64,000 nucleotides of DNA from Rhynochetos jubatus. Taxonomy: Eukaryota; Chordata; Aves; Eurypygiformes; Rhynochetidae. The notes beneath the pieces are model-generated. The model was not told where the DNA came from, did not search any database, and worked only from the letters and a program-made list of their open reading frames with translations. The translations under genes and the position numbers were made by a program. The DNA is taken from the NCBI GenBank assembly GCA_027574665.1, contig CM050658.1, positions 21,898,317 to 21,962,316 on the forward strand. Reading direction: 5' to 3'. Within the stretch, counting starts at the first letter, position 1. The number at the start of each line of letters is the position of its first letter. This document shows positions 10,847-64,000 of the stretch, in pieces.

Positions 10847-13800
10847 GTTCTAATCCAGTGGCCTTTCACAAACAATTGCTCAGACTCACAGCCATTATGA
10901 TATTTTTTTTTTTTATATTGTGATATGCAACAGAAACTCTAACCAAAATGGATGGTAATTCAGGTGATCCCTGAGGAAATAAAAAAGCAGCACACTAAGT
11001 CAGCTACAGTTATCATGAAACATGTTCACACAAGGGCTACTTAGAGTAGTACGTAGAGAATTGGCTTTTCTGACTTTAACATGTATTAATACATGAAATA
11101 ATAGCAACCCAAAAAAAATCACGGAGCACTGGTCTAATAATTATGATGATTATAACAAAGAATATCTTTGGTACAATTAAAGAACATTCAAACACAGAAC
11201 AGCTAAACCTAGGCAAATAAAGCTGCCTGACTGTTTTTTATCTCACTCTATTTTTATCCATAGTCCTAGTGTAACTGTGTTAATAATAAAGACAGGAGTA
11301 GTTGTCACAGTGGGCTTCTTTAATGCGATGGCTATAGTAGATATAATAAAATAGGAAAACCTATGTTTAATTTAAACTTCCACTAAGCAAGGTACCTAAC
11401 GGGATTTATCAGATTCTTTTACTGAATAGGCAATTCAAATGGCTCTGGGTGTAAAAGAAGTGTAGGAAAGCAAATTAGGGTAAAGAATGGAGAAGGCTAC
11501 TACCACATGGGGCCAAGCCTTAAGAGAATGTTCCAGGTGTGGTTTCCTGTAACATATTTTCACTGTTCTCCAGTTAATAAACAAGGTCAGAGGACAAACA
11601 GCTTTAAGAGAACATAAGAAATTTCTTGGAATTTCTTGGACTGGAGTTCTACTTTGATTAAGGTGTGGTGACAACAACCAACCTTGCTTTTAAGAGGCAA
11701 AAAAATATATTCTCACCATGTTTTCTGTGCCACGGGGGACATCTAGTGGGTAATGAAAAGAATTCTGGGCTTCTGCCACAGACAATGTATCATGGAAGTT
11801 AATTAAAGGAGGGTTGCAATTAGCAAGCGGATCCTGCCATCTAGTACATGCTTCTTTTTCCATATAATTTTCAGGAAATGGGGCACTCAATAAAGAAAAC
11901 ACTAGTGTAGGTGCACATTTAGGCTTAATTCCCTCATCTGAAAGGAGTCCATTATGTTCTCTGTGAGAACACTTGGTGATGCACTTTGTGATAGCACAAT
12001 AAATGAAAACGACTGGAAGATTCACTTATAAAAATTATTTCTAATCCTATACTATTAATATAGAAGTGCCATAGACACCTCTGAATACTTCTAGAGGAGG
12101 TCCCAAATTCTGCAGCTTGCTGTAACTTTCCACTGCTATTGGGGATGCTAGAGGACCAGTCTCCTAACTTAGCTGGGATGGCCTCAGTTCCTAAAGATGA
12201 GGTCTAAGAATACACTTGAAAGTTTCAGTGCATGCATTCCTTCCACCAGAATGAGAATTAGTTCATTTGGAAATACCAAGTTAAGCTTAAATACTATGCA
12301 TACATATTCATTTTTGTTTATTCATACAACATCAAAATTATTAATTTTCATCAAATTATTTGTCTGTTGAAGAATTGTAAGGTAAAAAGAATAATTAATG
12401 TTATCACTACGTGAGACGTAGCTCATGAAAATAGTTTACACTCCTGATTCCAAATTCTAAATTATCTTTAAAAATTATACATACCTTACATTGGAATAAA
12501 TCATTTCTACACAGTCATCTTACAGCCTAAACAAGAAATATAAAAAATAAAATGTGAGATACGCACTCTATACATGCACAGACGCATAAGCACACATACC
12601 AGACTACTGCAGAATTGCCCTTTGGGATCTCCACCAGTTAAAAAGCGTAAGAGTTCCCACTGAGAGAGATGTACATTTGTGTACGGTACTGGTTAAAACC
12701 ATATCGACACCTGGTAAGTCTAACAACGTTTCCATTTTTAACAACATTTGTATCCCTTATCATGTTTGTTTCTTTTACTAAGATACCTTGTGTTTAAACT
12801 CTGGTTTCAACTAAAACATGCCTTGAAAGAAATACACAGCACCCATTGCTATACACTGGCACTGAGTAATTAAACCAAATGCCTCGTGTGTAATTAAACT
12901 GAATGTCTTCAGTAAATCAAATGCCTTTTGTTTTGACCAGGCACAAGTGGGTATTCAAAACCAACACAGTCTTCGGAAGTGAACTCAGGTCTCCTACCTG
13001 GCAATCTAATTTTCTCCTTACTAGAGATAATCCTCAGCTCAGTTCTTCAAGGGGTAATGGTTGTTTCTCTGTATCGTATCAAAGTGCTCCTAGGAGAGGC
13101 CCCCGCCTGTGCCAGAGAAATTAGTGACGATGCTCACAGAAGCCTATCAACATGACAACTGCAAGAGGATACCTCTTGCAGCACACTCCTACTTTCTCCC
13201 ACTGCTGATTTGATTATTCATTGCTACAACAGACTTGTAATTTTGCAGTGTGCCACTCCTGCAGCAGTAGCAGGTGTATAGCATAGGACGGGATTACTTT
13301 TGACAGCATTTTTTGTAAAGAAATTTATAGAATAGTTCTGCCAAGTTCTGCCTGTATTTTGTGGTCTTGTTCACTGAGAATGTTGTATAAAATTCATTTA
13401 AAACCTTAAATGGAAAGCACTATATAAACCTAAATAAATATTATTTTCATTAAAATTATGACAATTTAATCTCAATTTAATAGTTCTGAGAAGTTATCTT
13501 CTCCAAAATATGTTGAGTCCATATTTGCCAAAAATGGATGAGTTTGAATCTACTTTCATTTTATTCTCATCTTCAGTTCCAGAATGCTGCAATCCCTTGC
13601 TGCAAGATTTTGCTTGGGGAAACTGAAAGTCCTACCTGCAGAAACACATGCCAAAACCACCCAACAGATTCATTCCTGTTTTTCAAAGAGCCTGTCTTCT
13701 AGTTGATTACTGTTCTCATGTTTATTACAGACACTTTTATTTGCTGATAGGAAGATCTCACAAGGTTAACCGTACCTGCAACAATCAGTCAACTCCAGCA

Positions 13801-14934
13801 TAAATCTCAGATTAACTTTGTTATAGCCACTTTCCTGAAAGATCCCAGATGCAGCGAGATCTTGGACTAAAGCTGCCTCTTCCTCTTACATTGTAGGGCT
13901 TCACTGCAGCATGCTCATAGGTACACATCAGCAGTTTCATGTGTAAATCTGAAGTTTATTTCCCAGGTCAGCTAGTCTGTATAAAAAATGATGGTCCAAG
14001 ACTGCAAGCCTACCTGATGGCATCTCCCGTTTCCCCAGAGCTACAAGTGGTGTGCAGAAATCTAACTCCTGGGGTCTGATTTCTTTTCAGGTATGACATG
14101 TCTAGTGGAGGAAATATGGGGATGTGGGCTCATAGAAGAGTGTGCCTCTGCCCTGTGTTGGTATTATTTCTCATGACCTATGTTATGTGCTGACAGCTGT
14201 TTCATAAACCACATTACAAAACTGGAAATGTTCAAAGACTACAGGCGTAAGCTAGGTTATAGTTCCATGGAGACTGGGTAACACCAATCCAGCCATTGTG
14301 ATGGGATGTCATCAATGTTCCCTTTCTATTTCATGTAAAAAGAGAACACAGAGACCACAAAGTGATAAAATAAAATCTTCTCCAGCCTTGGGGAAATAAA
14401 CTGCAGCACTGCCTTATGAATTGTCCAACAGAACAAAGGTATTACCAATACTAATAAGTAAGGTGAGTGGCATACAGAATGAGGAATTGTGGAATTTTAC
14501 TGACGTAGTGCAGTTAAAGGTCATCAACAGCCCACTTCCCAAGTTTAATCTGAATTATCTGTGAAATTCCTGGAAGGTTTATTCAGCCCATATTCCACAT
14601 CAAGGTCCTCTACCCTAACATCAGGTCTCGATTTGCCTAATTAGCAGCAATTAAAATTTTCCCCTAATGTTGCCTGAACAATCGCCTTTGTGTGACCCTA
14701 CCCACAGATATCTGACGGGCAGCTTGCCCTCTGAGGCTTACTCCCAATTTTGCTGGCAGTTTCTGCGGTGTGGGTGTTACTGCAGTATTGTTTGCTCCAA
14801 AACAGAAGGCAGCTCTGGCAAATTTGTTCTCCCTGATAGGTAAATGACCTCTGAAGAGGTAATGCTTGTTTTGCAGGAAACATACTTGGTTATCTATTCT
14901 AGATCTGCACAAATCAGTACAGACTCATTAAGAA
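10847..14934. other. Intergenic DNA between the LTR and the ATG7 promoter
   Basis: AT-rich, with no exon I can support. It holds a T-tract near 10903-10914 and a short tandem duplication 'AATTTCTTGG' near 11620-11640. A minus-strand frame of 111 codons at 11690-12025 has no recognisable domain. Confidence 0.6.
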
Positions 14935-15213
14935 GTTTGGGTTGGAAGGGACTCCTGGGTGCCCTCTAGTCCAGCCTCCAGAGCTAAGCTCGAAGTCAGA
15001 ACACGTTGCTCAGAGGCTTGTGCGGTCAAGTCCCCAAGGAGGGAGATTACAAAGGCTCCCTGGGAACCTATTCCAGTGCTTAACCAGCCACACTAGGCAA
15101 TTGTTTCTCTGTATGTTCATCTGGAATTTTCCTTGTTTTGACACGTGCCCTTATTGCTGTGCATCTCTGAGAAGGATTTGCCTCCATCCTCCCCACGTCA
15201 GGTTACGTGAGAC
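14935..15213 (-). mobile_element. CR1 LINE fragment (antisense), abutting the ATG7 CpG island
   Basis: 'GGGTTGGAAGGGACTCCTGG', 'CTAGTCCAGCCTCCAGAGC', 'GTTGCTCAGAGGCTTGTGC', 'CTCCCTGGGAACCTATTCCA' and 'TGTTCATCTGGAATTTTCCT' occur in the order expected for the reverse complement of a CR1 3' region. It is moderately diverged. Its right edge runs into the GC-rich promoter region. Confidence 0.75.
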
Positions 15214-15219
15214 TCCCGT

Positions 15220-15900
15220 TAAATCCCCCGTAGCCTTATTTTCTCCACAGGAAGCCCAGCTCTCCCAGCCTGCCGTGTCGTGTGCTCCAGCCCCCAGGCC
15301 ATGGCAGCGACCCCCAGCCGCCTCCTCTCCGCGAGCTCCCCCTCGTACGGGGGAGGGCAGCTGGAGGAGGCCGCAGAGCCGGAGGCACCGGCCTGCCCGA
15401 GCAGAGCGCCGTGCTCACCCCAGCCCGCAGCCAGCCCAGCCCCGCCCGGGGCACAGCCAGCCGCCCCGCGCCGAGCTCGCGTCACGACCGCCGCCCCACG
15501 CCGGCACCCCCTGGTGACGTCCCCGAGGTCAGGTGACGTCACTTCTCCGTGCCACCAGGCAATGCAGGAAGTAAGGAGCGGTGCAGTCGGTGAGCCGTCC
15601 GTGCGCGTGCCGGTTGCGCTGGGGGCGGCCCCCCCTCCCCGCCTTCGGGCTCCCGCTTCGCCCCCACGAGGTCCGCGCGTGCCGGGGCCTGGGGTCGCGG
15701 GGGCCGGCCCGCCGCGGGCGCCTGGGCGGGGAGAGCCTTGGGACGGGAGCTGGGGCTCCGGGCAGGAGGGGGCCGCCTCGGGCGGTGCGGCCGGTCCCGT
15801 GCCGGCGTGAGGAGCGCGGGGCGGCGGCCGGGGCAGCGGGGCCGTGCCCGCGGGGCTGGAAGCGGGCGGCCCCGGGTGCCACGGGCGGCCTTTTTGTGGC
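15220..15900 (+). promoter_or_regulatory. ATG7: CpG island and probable ATG7 promoter with non-coding exon 1
   Basis: This is the only strongly GC- and CpG-rich block in the window, and it lies about 4.6 kb upstream of the first ATG7 coding exon. That is what a housekeeping promoter with an untranslated first exon would look like. There is no TATA box near the motifs. CRE elements occur at 15515-15520 (half site) and 15534-15541 (full palindrome), with an ETS-like CAGGAAGT at 15565-15572. Splice-donor candidates for exon 1 are GAA|GTAAGG (exon end 15570) and TCG|GTGAGC (exon end 15589). Long open frames on both strands here reflect base composition, not coding. The transcription start is not defined by sequence. 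Confidence 0.75.
15534..15541. promoter_or_regulatory. ATG7: Full cAMP-response element
   Basis: The perfect palindrome TGACGTCA, with a half site TGACGT at 15515-15520 nineteen bases earlier, sits 30-50 bases upstream of the exon 1 donor candidates. Full CRE sites near a CpG-island start commonly bind CREB/ATF factors. Whether they act on ATG7 is inference. Confidence 0.6.
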
Positions 15901-18900
15901 ACTGATGTCATGGGCAGAGGAAGGATGTCCCTTGCCCCGAAAACCAGCTGATAACGGCCGTTAGCCACGGAGCAGCTTTTCAGAACAGGGGGAGGAAATA
16001 GTGATGGTCTTCATCACCCAGAGGAGCTCTTCAGAGTACTCAACTCTCCACCGCAGAATGAGCAGTTTTGTACCAAAGCTGTAGATTTTAGGGGATTATG
16101 TGTATTTGGTTTGAAACCTCTAACTTCAAGACAGCTTCAGATGCTGTTAAACCGCCAATCGTCCTTTCACAGCAGGTTAATCACGTCTGTCGGGGGAAGA
16201 GAACTGCTGTTAAAAGTCCTGGTGTGTTTGTCAGTTAATATATTGCTCCGTTGGCTGAGTTTTAAGTGCCTGCCTGTTTAAGGACAAGCGCTAGAGCTTA
16301 GGAGTGGTGATAGCACACCTGTACTTGGGGTCCTCCTTGCTGATGGCACAGAATTTAGGGGTGTCTGAAGCATACTGGTCAATCTTTTCTTTTCAAGCTC
16401 GTTTTTCAACTCTCTCTTTGAAAACTCAGTTTGTTCTACATTTAAAGTTTTGGATGTCTTTGCTTGCTTGCTTGCTACAAATTTACCTTGGCTTACTGAT
16501 CTTGCATTAAAAAAGCATGTGAGTGAGTATTTACACCAAAGTACATTAAAGGATGTTTTCAAAAGCCTCAGTACCTCAAAAGTGATTGTATATGCTTCTC
16601 TGTTTCCACGTGCATAGTACAGTGATGCCCCCTGTTTATATTCCTGCAGTTTCATCATAATAACTCTTTAGGTACAGTAACAATGAAAATAGGTAGGCTG
16701 TTAAAATTCATTCCCAGTGGATGCTTTTGGGCTGGTATTTTCAGTGTTTGTTACTCAGGTGCTGCTAGGTACTGTCAGCTCGCTTCTTGATCGTTTAAAA
16801 TGTTTGTCAACGTACTCCAGTGCTGGGTATGTTGTGTACTTATTTTGACCAAAAGAAAAATGAAAACTTTACCTCTTCCAGAGGTTAAAAAAGAACATCA
16901 GCTTTTTTTAATGGCTAATTATCCAGGGTATAGAAGAAGTTTTTATTGCCTACCACATAGTTTTCACACTGGTGAAATGTTTCCCTTAAAGAAAATTCAA
17001 AATGAGTAAACTTGTATTTTTAATAGAGCTTGTCTGGCAAGGAAAGTAACAACTTCATGTTGCTTTTTGTTATTAATCAAAAACAACAACAAAAAAAGTG
17101 TTATGTAAAACCTTCCCAAACTTCTGAAAAAAGTGGAGGGGGGACTTAGAATGCATTACTACTGACTAGGCAGCTATTGAACATCTGAATAAAAGTTTTA
17201 TCGTGGAAGTCTTGGCATCAAGTGTCATGTAATCTGCCTGTTCTTGCTAACATCTATATGATAAACGATCCTTTGCCTGTTTTATGATGAGCTTTCTGTG
17301 ACGCTGAGTTGCAAACCAAAAGATTTTATGAAGCTTAAGACGTATATGGTAGTAAAAGCTAAATGTTTGCTCATTTATTCTACTGCTTTTACATCTTACA
17401 CATAGAAAAACAGATTTATAAAAATGGGCAAAAAATTCCATACAGTTAGTTCTGCTATTAATAGTTGCAGTACTTGCAAAGTTTTCAGAAACTGCCTGAT
17501 TTTATTCACGCTAATGAAAAGAGATTTGAGAGGTTTTTCAAGTAAGCTATCGGAATTCACACTACCACAAATTCTAGCTGCTGTTAAAAATTAAAAGAAA
17601 AAGGGTGTGGGGGACACAGCAGACTACAAAGTGGTGTATTTGCAATATGCCAGTAAAGCAAGACATCCAGACAGAACTGAAACCTAAAGGAAAAGCTTGA
17701 CTGTCTTTCTCACGTTAACTTTGACATGTTTGAGAAATTCTTTCAGTGAAGCACTGGCTATTTGGCAGTTACAAAGAAGTTAAAACCACCTCTCTTTCCC
17801 TTCCCCCCTTTTCAAAAAGGATGGAAGAAAGTCCTGTAAGCTCTGTTTCTGTTGCACAAGTGACTTCACAGGATGATAAACTGGGAACTGTTCAATTCAA
17901 GCTACATTACTGGAAAACTGTAGTGTGTCTATTTACACGGGTGTCAGATAATATAGCTGTGCCAGGAGCCTTATTTGGGCTTCCCTGTATGTAAAATCCT
18001 ACCATTGATCCAAGTGTGAAGGTAATGAGGTGTCATGAAGGGTCAGTAGCAAAAGGCAATCACATGGGGTTACGTTGTGCAAACTGAAAAAAATTAATCT
18101 TTAACAATCAGTTAATTGAAGGAATCATTTCAAGATCATTTGAGTTTAAATGGTCTGATTTGATAAGCATTGTGAACAAAACCTAAATCAACAGCTGTTG
18201 ATGTCCTTTCTGGACTTGGAAAACAGCAGTTACTAGCTTGGTGGCTGGATGTGTTGTGATAAAAAGATAGGAGCATATGTTCATGTCTTTGTGAGGTGTT
18301 TTAAAGCTAATATTTAAAAATCTTATTTTAAATATGTGACAAATCGTTGTCTTGCAGCATGTATGCTTATCTTAGCTAGGTAGTCAAAGACAGAGTGGAA
18401 TGCCTAGTAGGAGGACCTCCCCTCCCCCAGAGATATATCTGAACCATAGAATCACAGAATGGTTTGGGTTGGAAGGGACCTTAAAGACCATCCACCTCCA
18501 ACCCCCCTGCCATGGGCAGGGACACCCTCCACTAGACCAGGTTGCTCCAAGCCTTATCCAGCCTGGCCTTGGACACTTCCAGGGATGAGGCAGCCACAGC
18601 TTCTCTGAGCCACTTGTGCCAGTGCCTCACCACCCTCTCTGGGAAGAATTTCTTCCTGATATCTAATCTAAATCTCCCTGCTTTCAATTTATACCCATTA
18701 CCCCTTGTCCTGTCACTACAGGCCCTTGTAAAAAGTCACCCCCAGCTTCCTTGTAGCCCTCTTCAGGTACTGGAAGGCTGCTATAAGGTCTCCCTGGAGC
18801 CTTCTCTTCTCCAGGCTGAACAAGCCCAATTCTCTCAGCCTTTCTCCATAGCAGAGGTGCTCCAGCCCTCTGAGCATCTTTGTGGCCTCCTCTGGACTCA

Positions 18901-20156
18901 TTCCAACTGGTCTATATCCTTCTTATGCTGAGGGCTCCACAGCTGGGCACAGCACTCCAGGTGGGGTCTCAAAAGAGCAGAGCAGAGGGGGAGACTCCCC
19001 TCCATCGACCTGCTGGCCACACTGGATCCAGCCCAGGATACAGTTGGCTTTCTGGGCTGCACAGAATATTCTGTGTCATGGACTGCGTCTTTCAAACTTG
19101 CATCTTAGTATGTGTAGGTATAGACACGAAGAAGAATTCTAACAGTAAGCAAAGGAGATTCTTGAAGGCAACATTTTAATTTGATGGGTTTTCAAGAAGA
19201 TCAGCAGATTGAGCTGAATCACCTCACAGTGAAGTGAATGCTGCTGCTAATGTGAGCAAGGGGACTGTTATGCCTAGTTGAAACAGAAGCTTATCAAAGC
19301 CCAGTTCAGATGTTTTATTCCTCATTCTGGCATAGAGACTAAAATTCTGAAATGTATAAGTGTTGTGAATTGAGGACTGTGTGCTTATGGGAAAACTGTT
19401 CAGCCAATATGGAGTAGTGATTTGGGTTATTAAAAAAAAAAAAGCTTCCATATACAAAAACCTTTAGGAGATAAAAAACTATAAGAAAATTAGAATCTAG
19501 GTGTGCACATCACGTTGACATTCTAATGGCTACTGCAGCTGTTAACAAGTTCTAGCTTCTGTTTCCAGCTTTACCCTTCACTGGCTGCAAAACTTCTCTT
19601 TGGTTTAGTTTCCTGTTGCTAGCTTTACTTGTTAAGCTGTAAATGCTTTATGAGGGTTCAACTCTCACCACAAGCTGAAAGTGAAGACCCAGCTAAATGA
19701 AATGTTAGTTTGGATTTTAAAGGCCATCAGCACTCCAGTAGTACTAATAGATACCTAGGTAACAGAAGGAATGCAGATAGAGGGTTCAACCTTTTGTTCC
19801 TTTTATCAGTGGCAGCACAATATGACATCTAACGTGGAAGTATGTGGTTCAGATGTAGTATCCTAAGTAATAGGAGAAAGCACGGAATGTCTGCCAGGAA
19901 ATCGGATCCTTCTAGGTAGCTTGGCCAAACAGAGTGTCTACTTGCTTCTCAGAATTTTACATAAAAGAAATTACAAGGGTTTTGCTTAGACTGAAAGGGC
20001 CTCTGATCAATGATTTTAAAAATTGGAGTTAGGCTTTCAGAGGAGTAAAGCTTTCTACACTTTAACCCAGCAAAATGTATTAAAAATATGTTTTGAGTAG
20101 TCATGAGTGATATGGTCAATTGAGTATATACTTATCAGGCATATCTGCTTTTACAG
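15590..20156 (+). other. ATG7: ATG7 intron 1
   Basis: Runs from the GTGAGC donor candidate to the acceptor CTGCTTTTACAG at 20156. It contains one CR1 element (18445-19060) and a short TTGC tetranucleotide run near 16462. A 126-codon minus-strand frame at 16278-16658 has no recognisable domain. No other gene is seen. Confidence 0.6.
18445..19060 (-). mobile_element. CR1 LINE, 3' part including the end of the reverse-transcriptase ORF
   Basis: The element reads antisense. Its 3' tail is at the left (CATAGAATCACAGAAT, the reverse of the ATTCTATG-type CR1 end) and its ORF2 C-terminal coding part is at the right. On the minus strand 18716-18901 still encodes '[19 protein letters not shown]' and 18898-19060 encodes '[14 protein letters not shown]', both typical of the CR1 polyprotein C-terminus. 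It is 5'-truncated, with breaks in frame. It is better preserved than most copies here and closely similar to the copy at 50906. Confidence 0.92.
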
Positions 20157-20186
20157 AATTCTGGTTAACAGTGATCATTAACATAG

Positions 20187-63281
<43,095 letters not shown>

Positions 63282-63353
63282 TTGGAGCAGATGCTGGAGA
63301 CATTAAACCGTGAAATACCTGATGCATTTTTAAATCAGCCTGGTGATAACTAG
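63282..63353 (+). other. ATG7: Candidate alternative terminal exon of ATG7
   Basis: After the acceptor-like CCTTTTAAAATAG at 63269-63281, with a TTTTAAC branch-point-like motif, 23 codons run in phase 0 with exon 18: they begin LEQMLETL, contain 'PDAFLNQ' and end PGDN followed by TAG. If used, it would replace the usual acidic ATG7 tail and give a protein of 722 residues. No canonical AATAAA follows within the window; a TATAAA variant is near 63599. It could be chance, since 23 open codons are not rare. Listed as a hypothesis. Confidence 0.3.
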
Positions 63354-64000
63354 AAAAAATTTTAAAATATATATATGAGAAGGATCCAACAAAGGAAAAC
63401 AAATGCCCTTTAGCAAGTGCTATTCATTAGCCATAGGAGTCTGATTGCCATACATGATTTTTAGGCTGCTAAGAAGTGTCTGGTCTGCTGAAGACAGCAT
63501 TGAACACAGTTACAATTGCCCTAGTTAGTAATCTGTTGTTTGCAAATAGCAATGAATAGATTTCTTTTGAGGCTTCAGAAAGCATACAGGTATTTGTTTA
63601 TAAAGTTTCAGATGTTGTTCACACAAGGTGGAGTCTGGTGTGAGTTCATTGCAACTTACTGAAGTTCGGAGTTGAACATAAAAAATGAATTACCATGCTT
63701 TCAGAAATCTTTTGGTACAACAGTGAGGTTTATGCAGTGAAATCATTGCTCATAGGTGGAAAAGCTGACGTACAAAATATTTCCAAAGCTAATGCTTTCA
63801 AATTAGCCCAACTACAGTACAACTAGAGACTTTTCTTTATTTCTTCCCTGTAGCGTTGCTGTATTTTTGTAAAAACTCACCTGCTACGTCAGGGCTAACT
63901 ATTGTAACGGTCTTGATAAAGTTTGTGTTTATGTACAGGTAAGGTCCAACAGGCAGATTATTTGCAGGGTCTGGAGCATGCTTGCTTTCTTCAGCTAAAA
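63354..64000. other. Non-coding DNA to window end (within ATG7)
   Basis: Either the continuation of ATG7 intron 18 or the 3' UTR of the candidate exon above. No gene, repeat or canonical polyadenylation hexamer seen. Confidence 0.5.

Noticed and set aside
10449-10900. Several overlapping ORFs on both strands
   Set aside because: They lie inside the solo LTR; no viral protein is recognisable.
15219-15968. Open frames of up to 249 codons on both strands in the GC-rich block
   Set aside because: Stops are rare in CpG-island sequence. The translations are low-complexity Pro/Arg/Ala/Gly with no domain, and the block fits a promoter.
18542-19179. Plus-strand ORFs of 60-130 codons
   Set aside because: They are antisense readings of the CR1 element.

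Overview
This window is nuclear DNA from a bird. The sequence is AT-rich and intron-rich, contains several copies of the avian CR1 LINE on both strands, and carries two long-terminal-repeat remnants of types I know from avian genomes. Two protein-coding genes are recognisable. Both lie on the + strand, in the order HRH1 then ATG7, as in human chromosome 3p25.

Layout. Positions 1-6189 are non-coding upstream DNA with one CR1 3' end at about 3694. The intronless histamine H1 receptor coding region is at 6310-7737, followed by its 3' untranslated region. Positions 8700-14900 are the intergenic spacer, with an old CR1 piece and a solo LTR (10264-10846). A CR1 fragment (about 14935-15213) abuts a CpG island (about 15220-15900) with cAMP-response elements and splice-donor candidates, taken as the ATG7 promoter and non-coding exon 1. 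ATG7 coding exons 2 to 18 run from 20190 to 62166. I joined 17 coding exons by reading frame and GT/AG junctions. They give 2097 nt, or 699 codons without a stop, ending just before the usual short acidic C-terminal exon, which I do not find here. The gene therefore runs off the right edge, unless an in-frame candidate terminal exon at 63282-63353 is used.

The two genes are not functionally linked. HRH1 encodes a Gq-coupled histamine receptor of the plasma membrane. ATG7 encodes the cytosolic E1-like enzyme that activates ATG8-family proteins and ATG12 in autophagy. Their adjacency is conserved synteny.

Points most worth a second look: the possible alternative ATG7 C-terminal exon at 63282; loss of the third-extracellular-loop cysteines in the H1 receptor compared with human; a sense-oriented LTR remnant filling much of the small ATG7 intron 10, next to a weak splice donor; and a few protein-like islands in introns 13 and 17 that I could not identify. 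I found no prokaryote-type system, CRISPR array, tRNA or rRNA, and no convincing wholly novel gene system.
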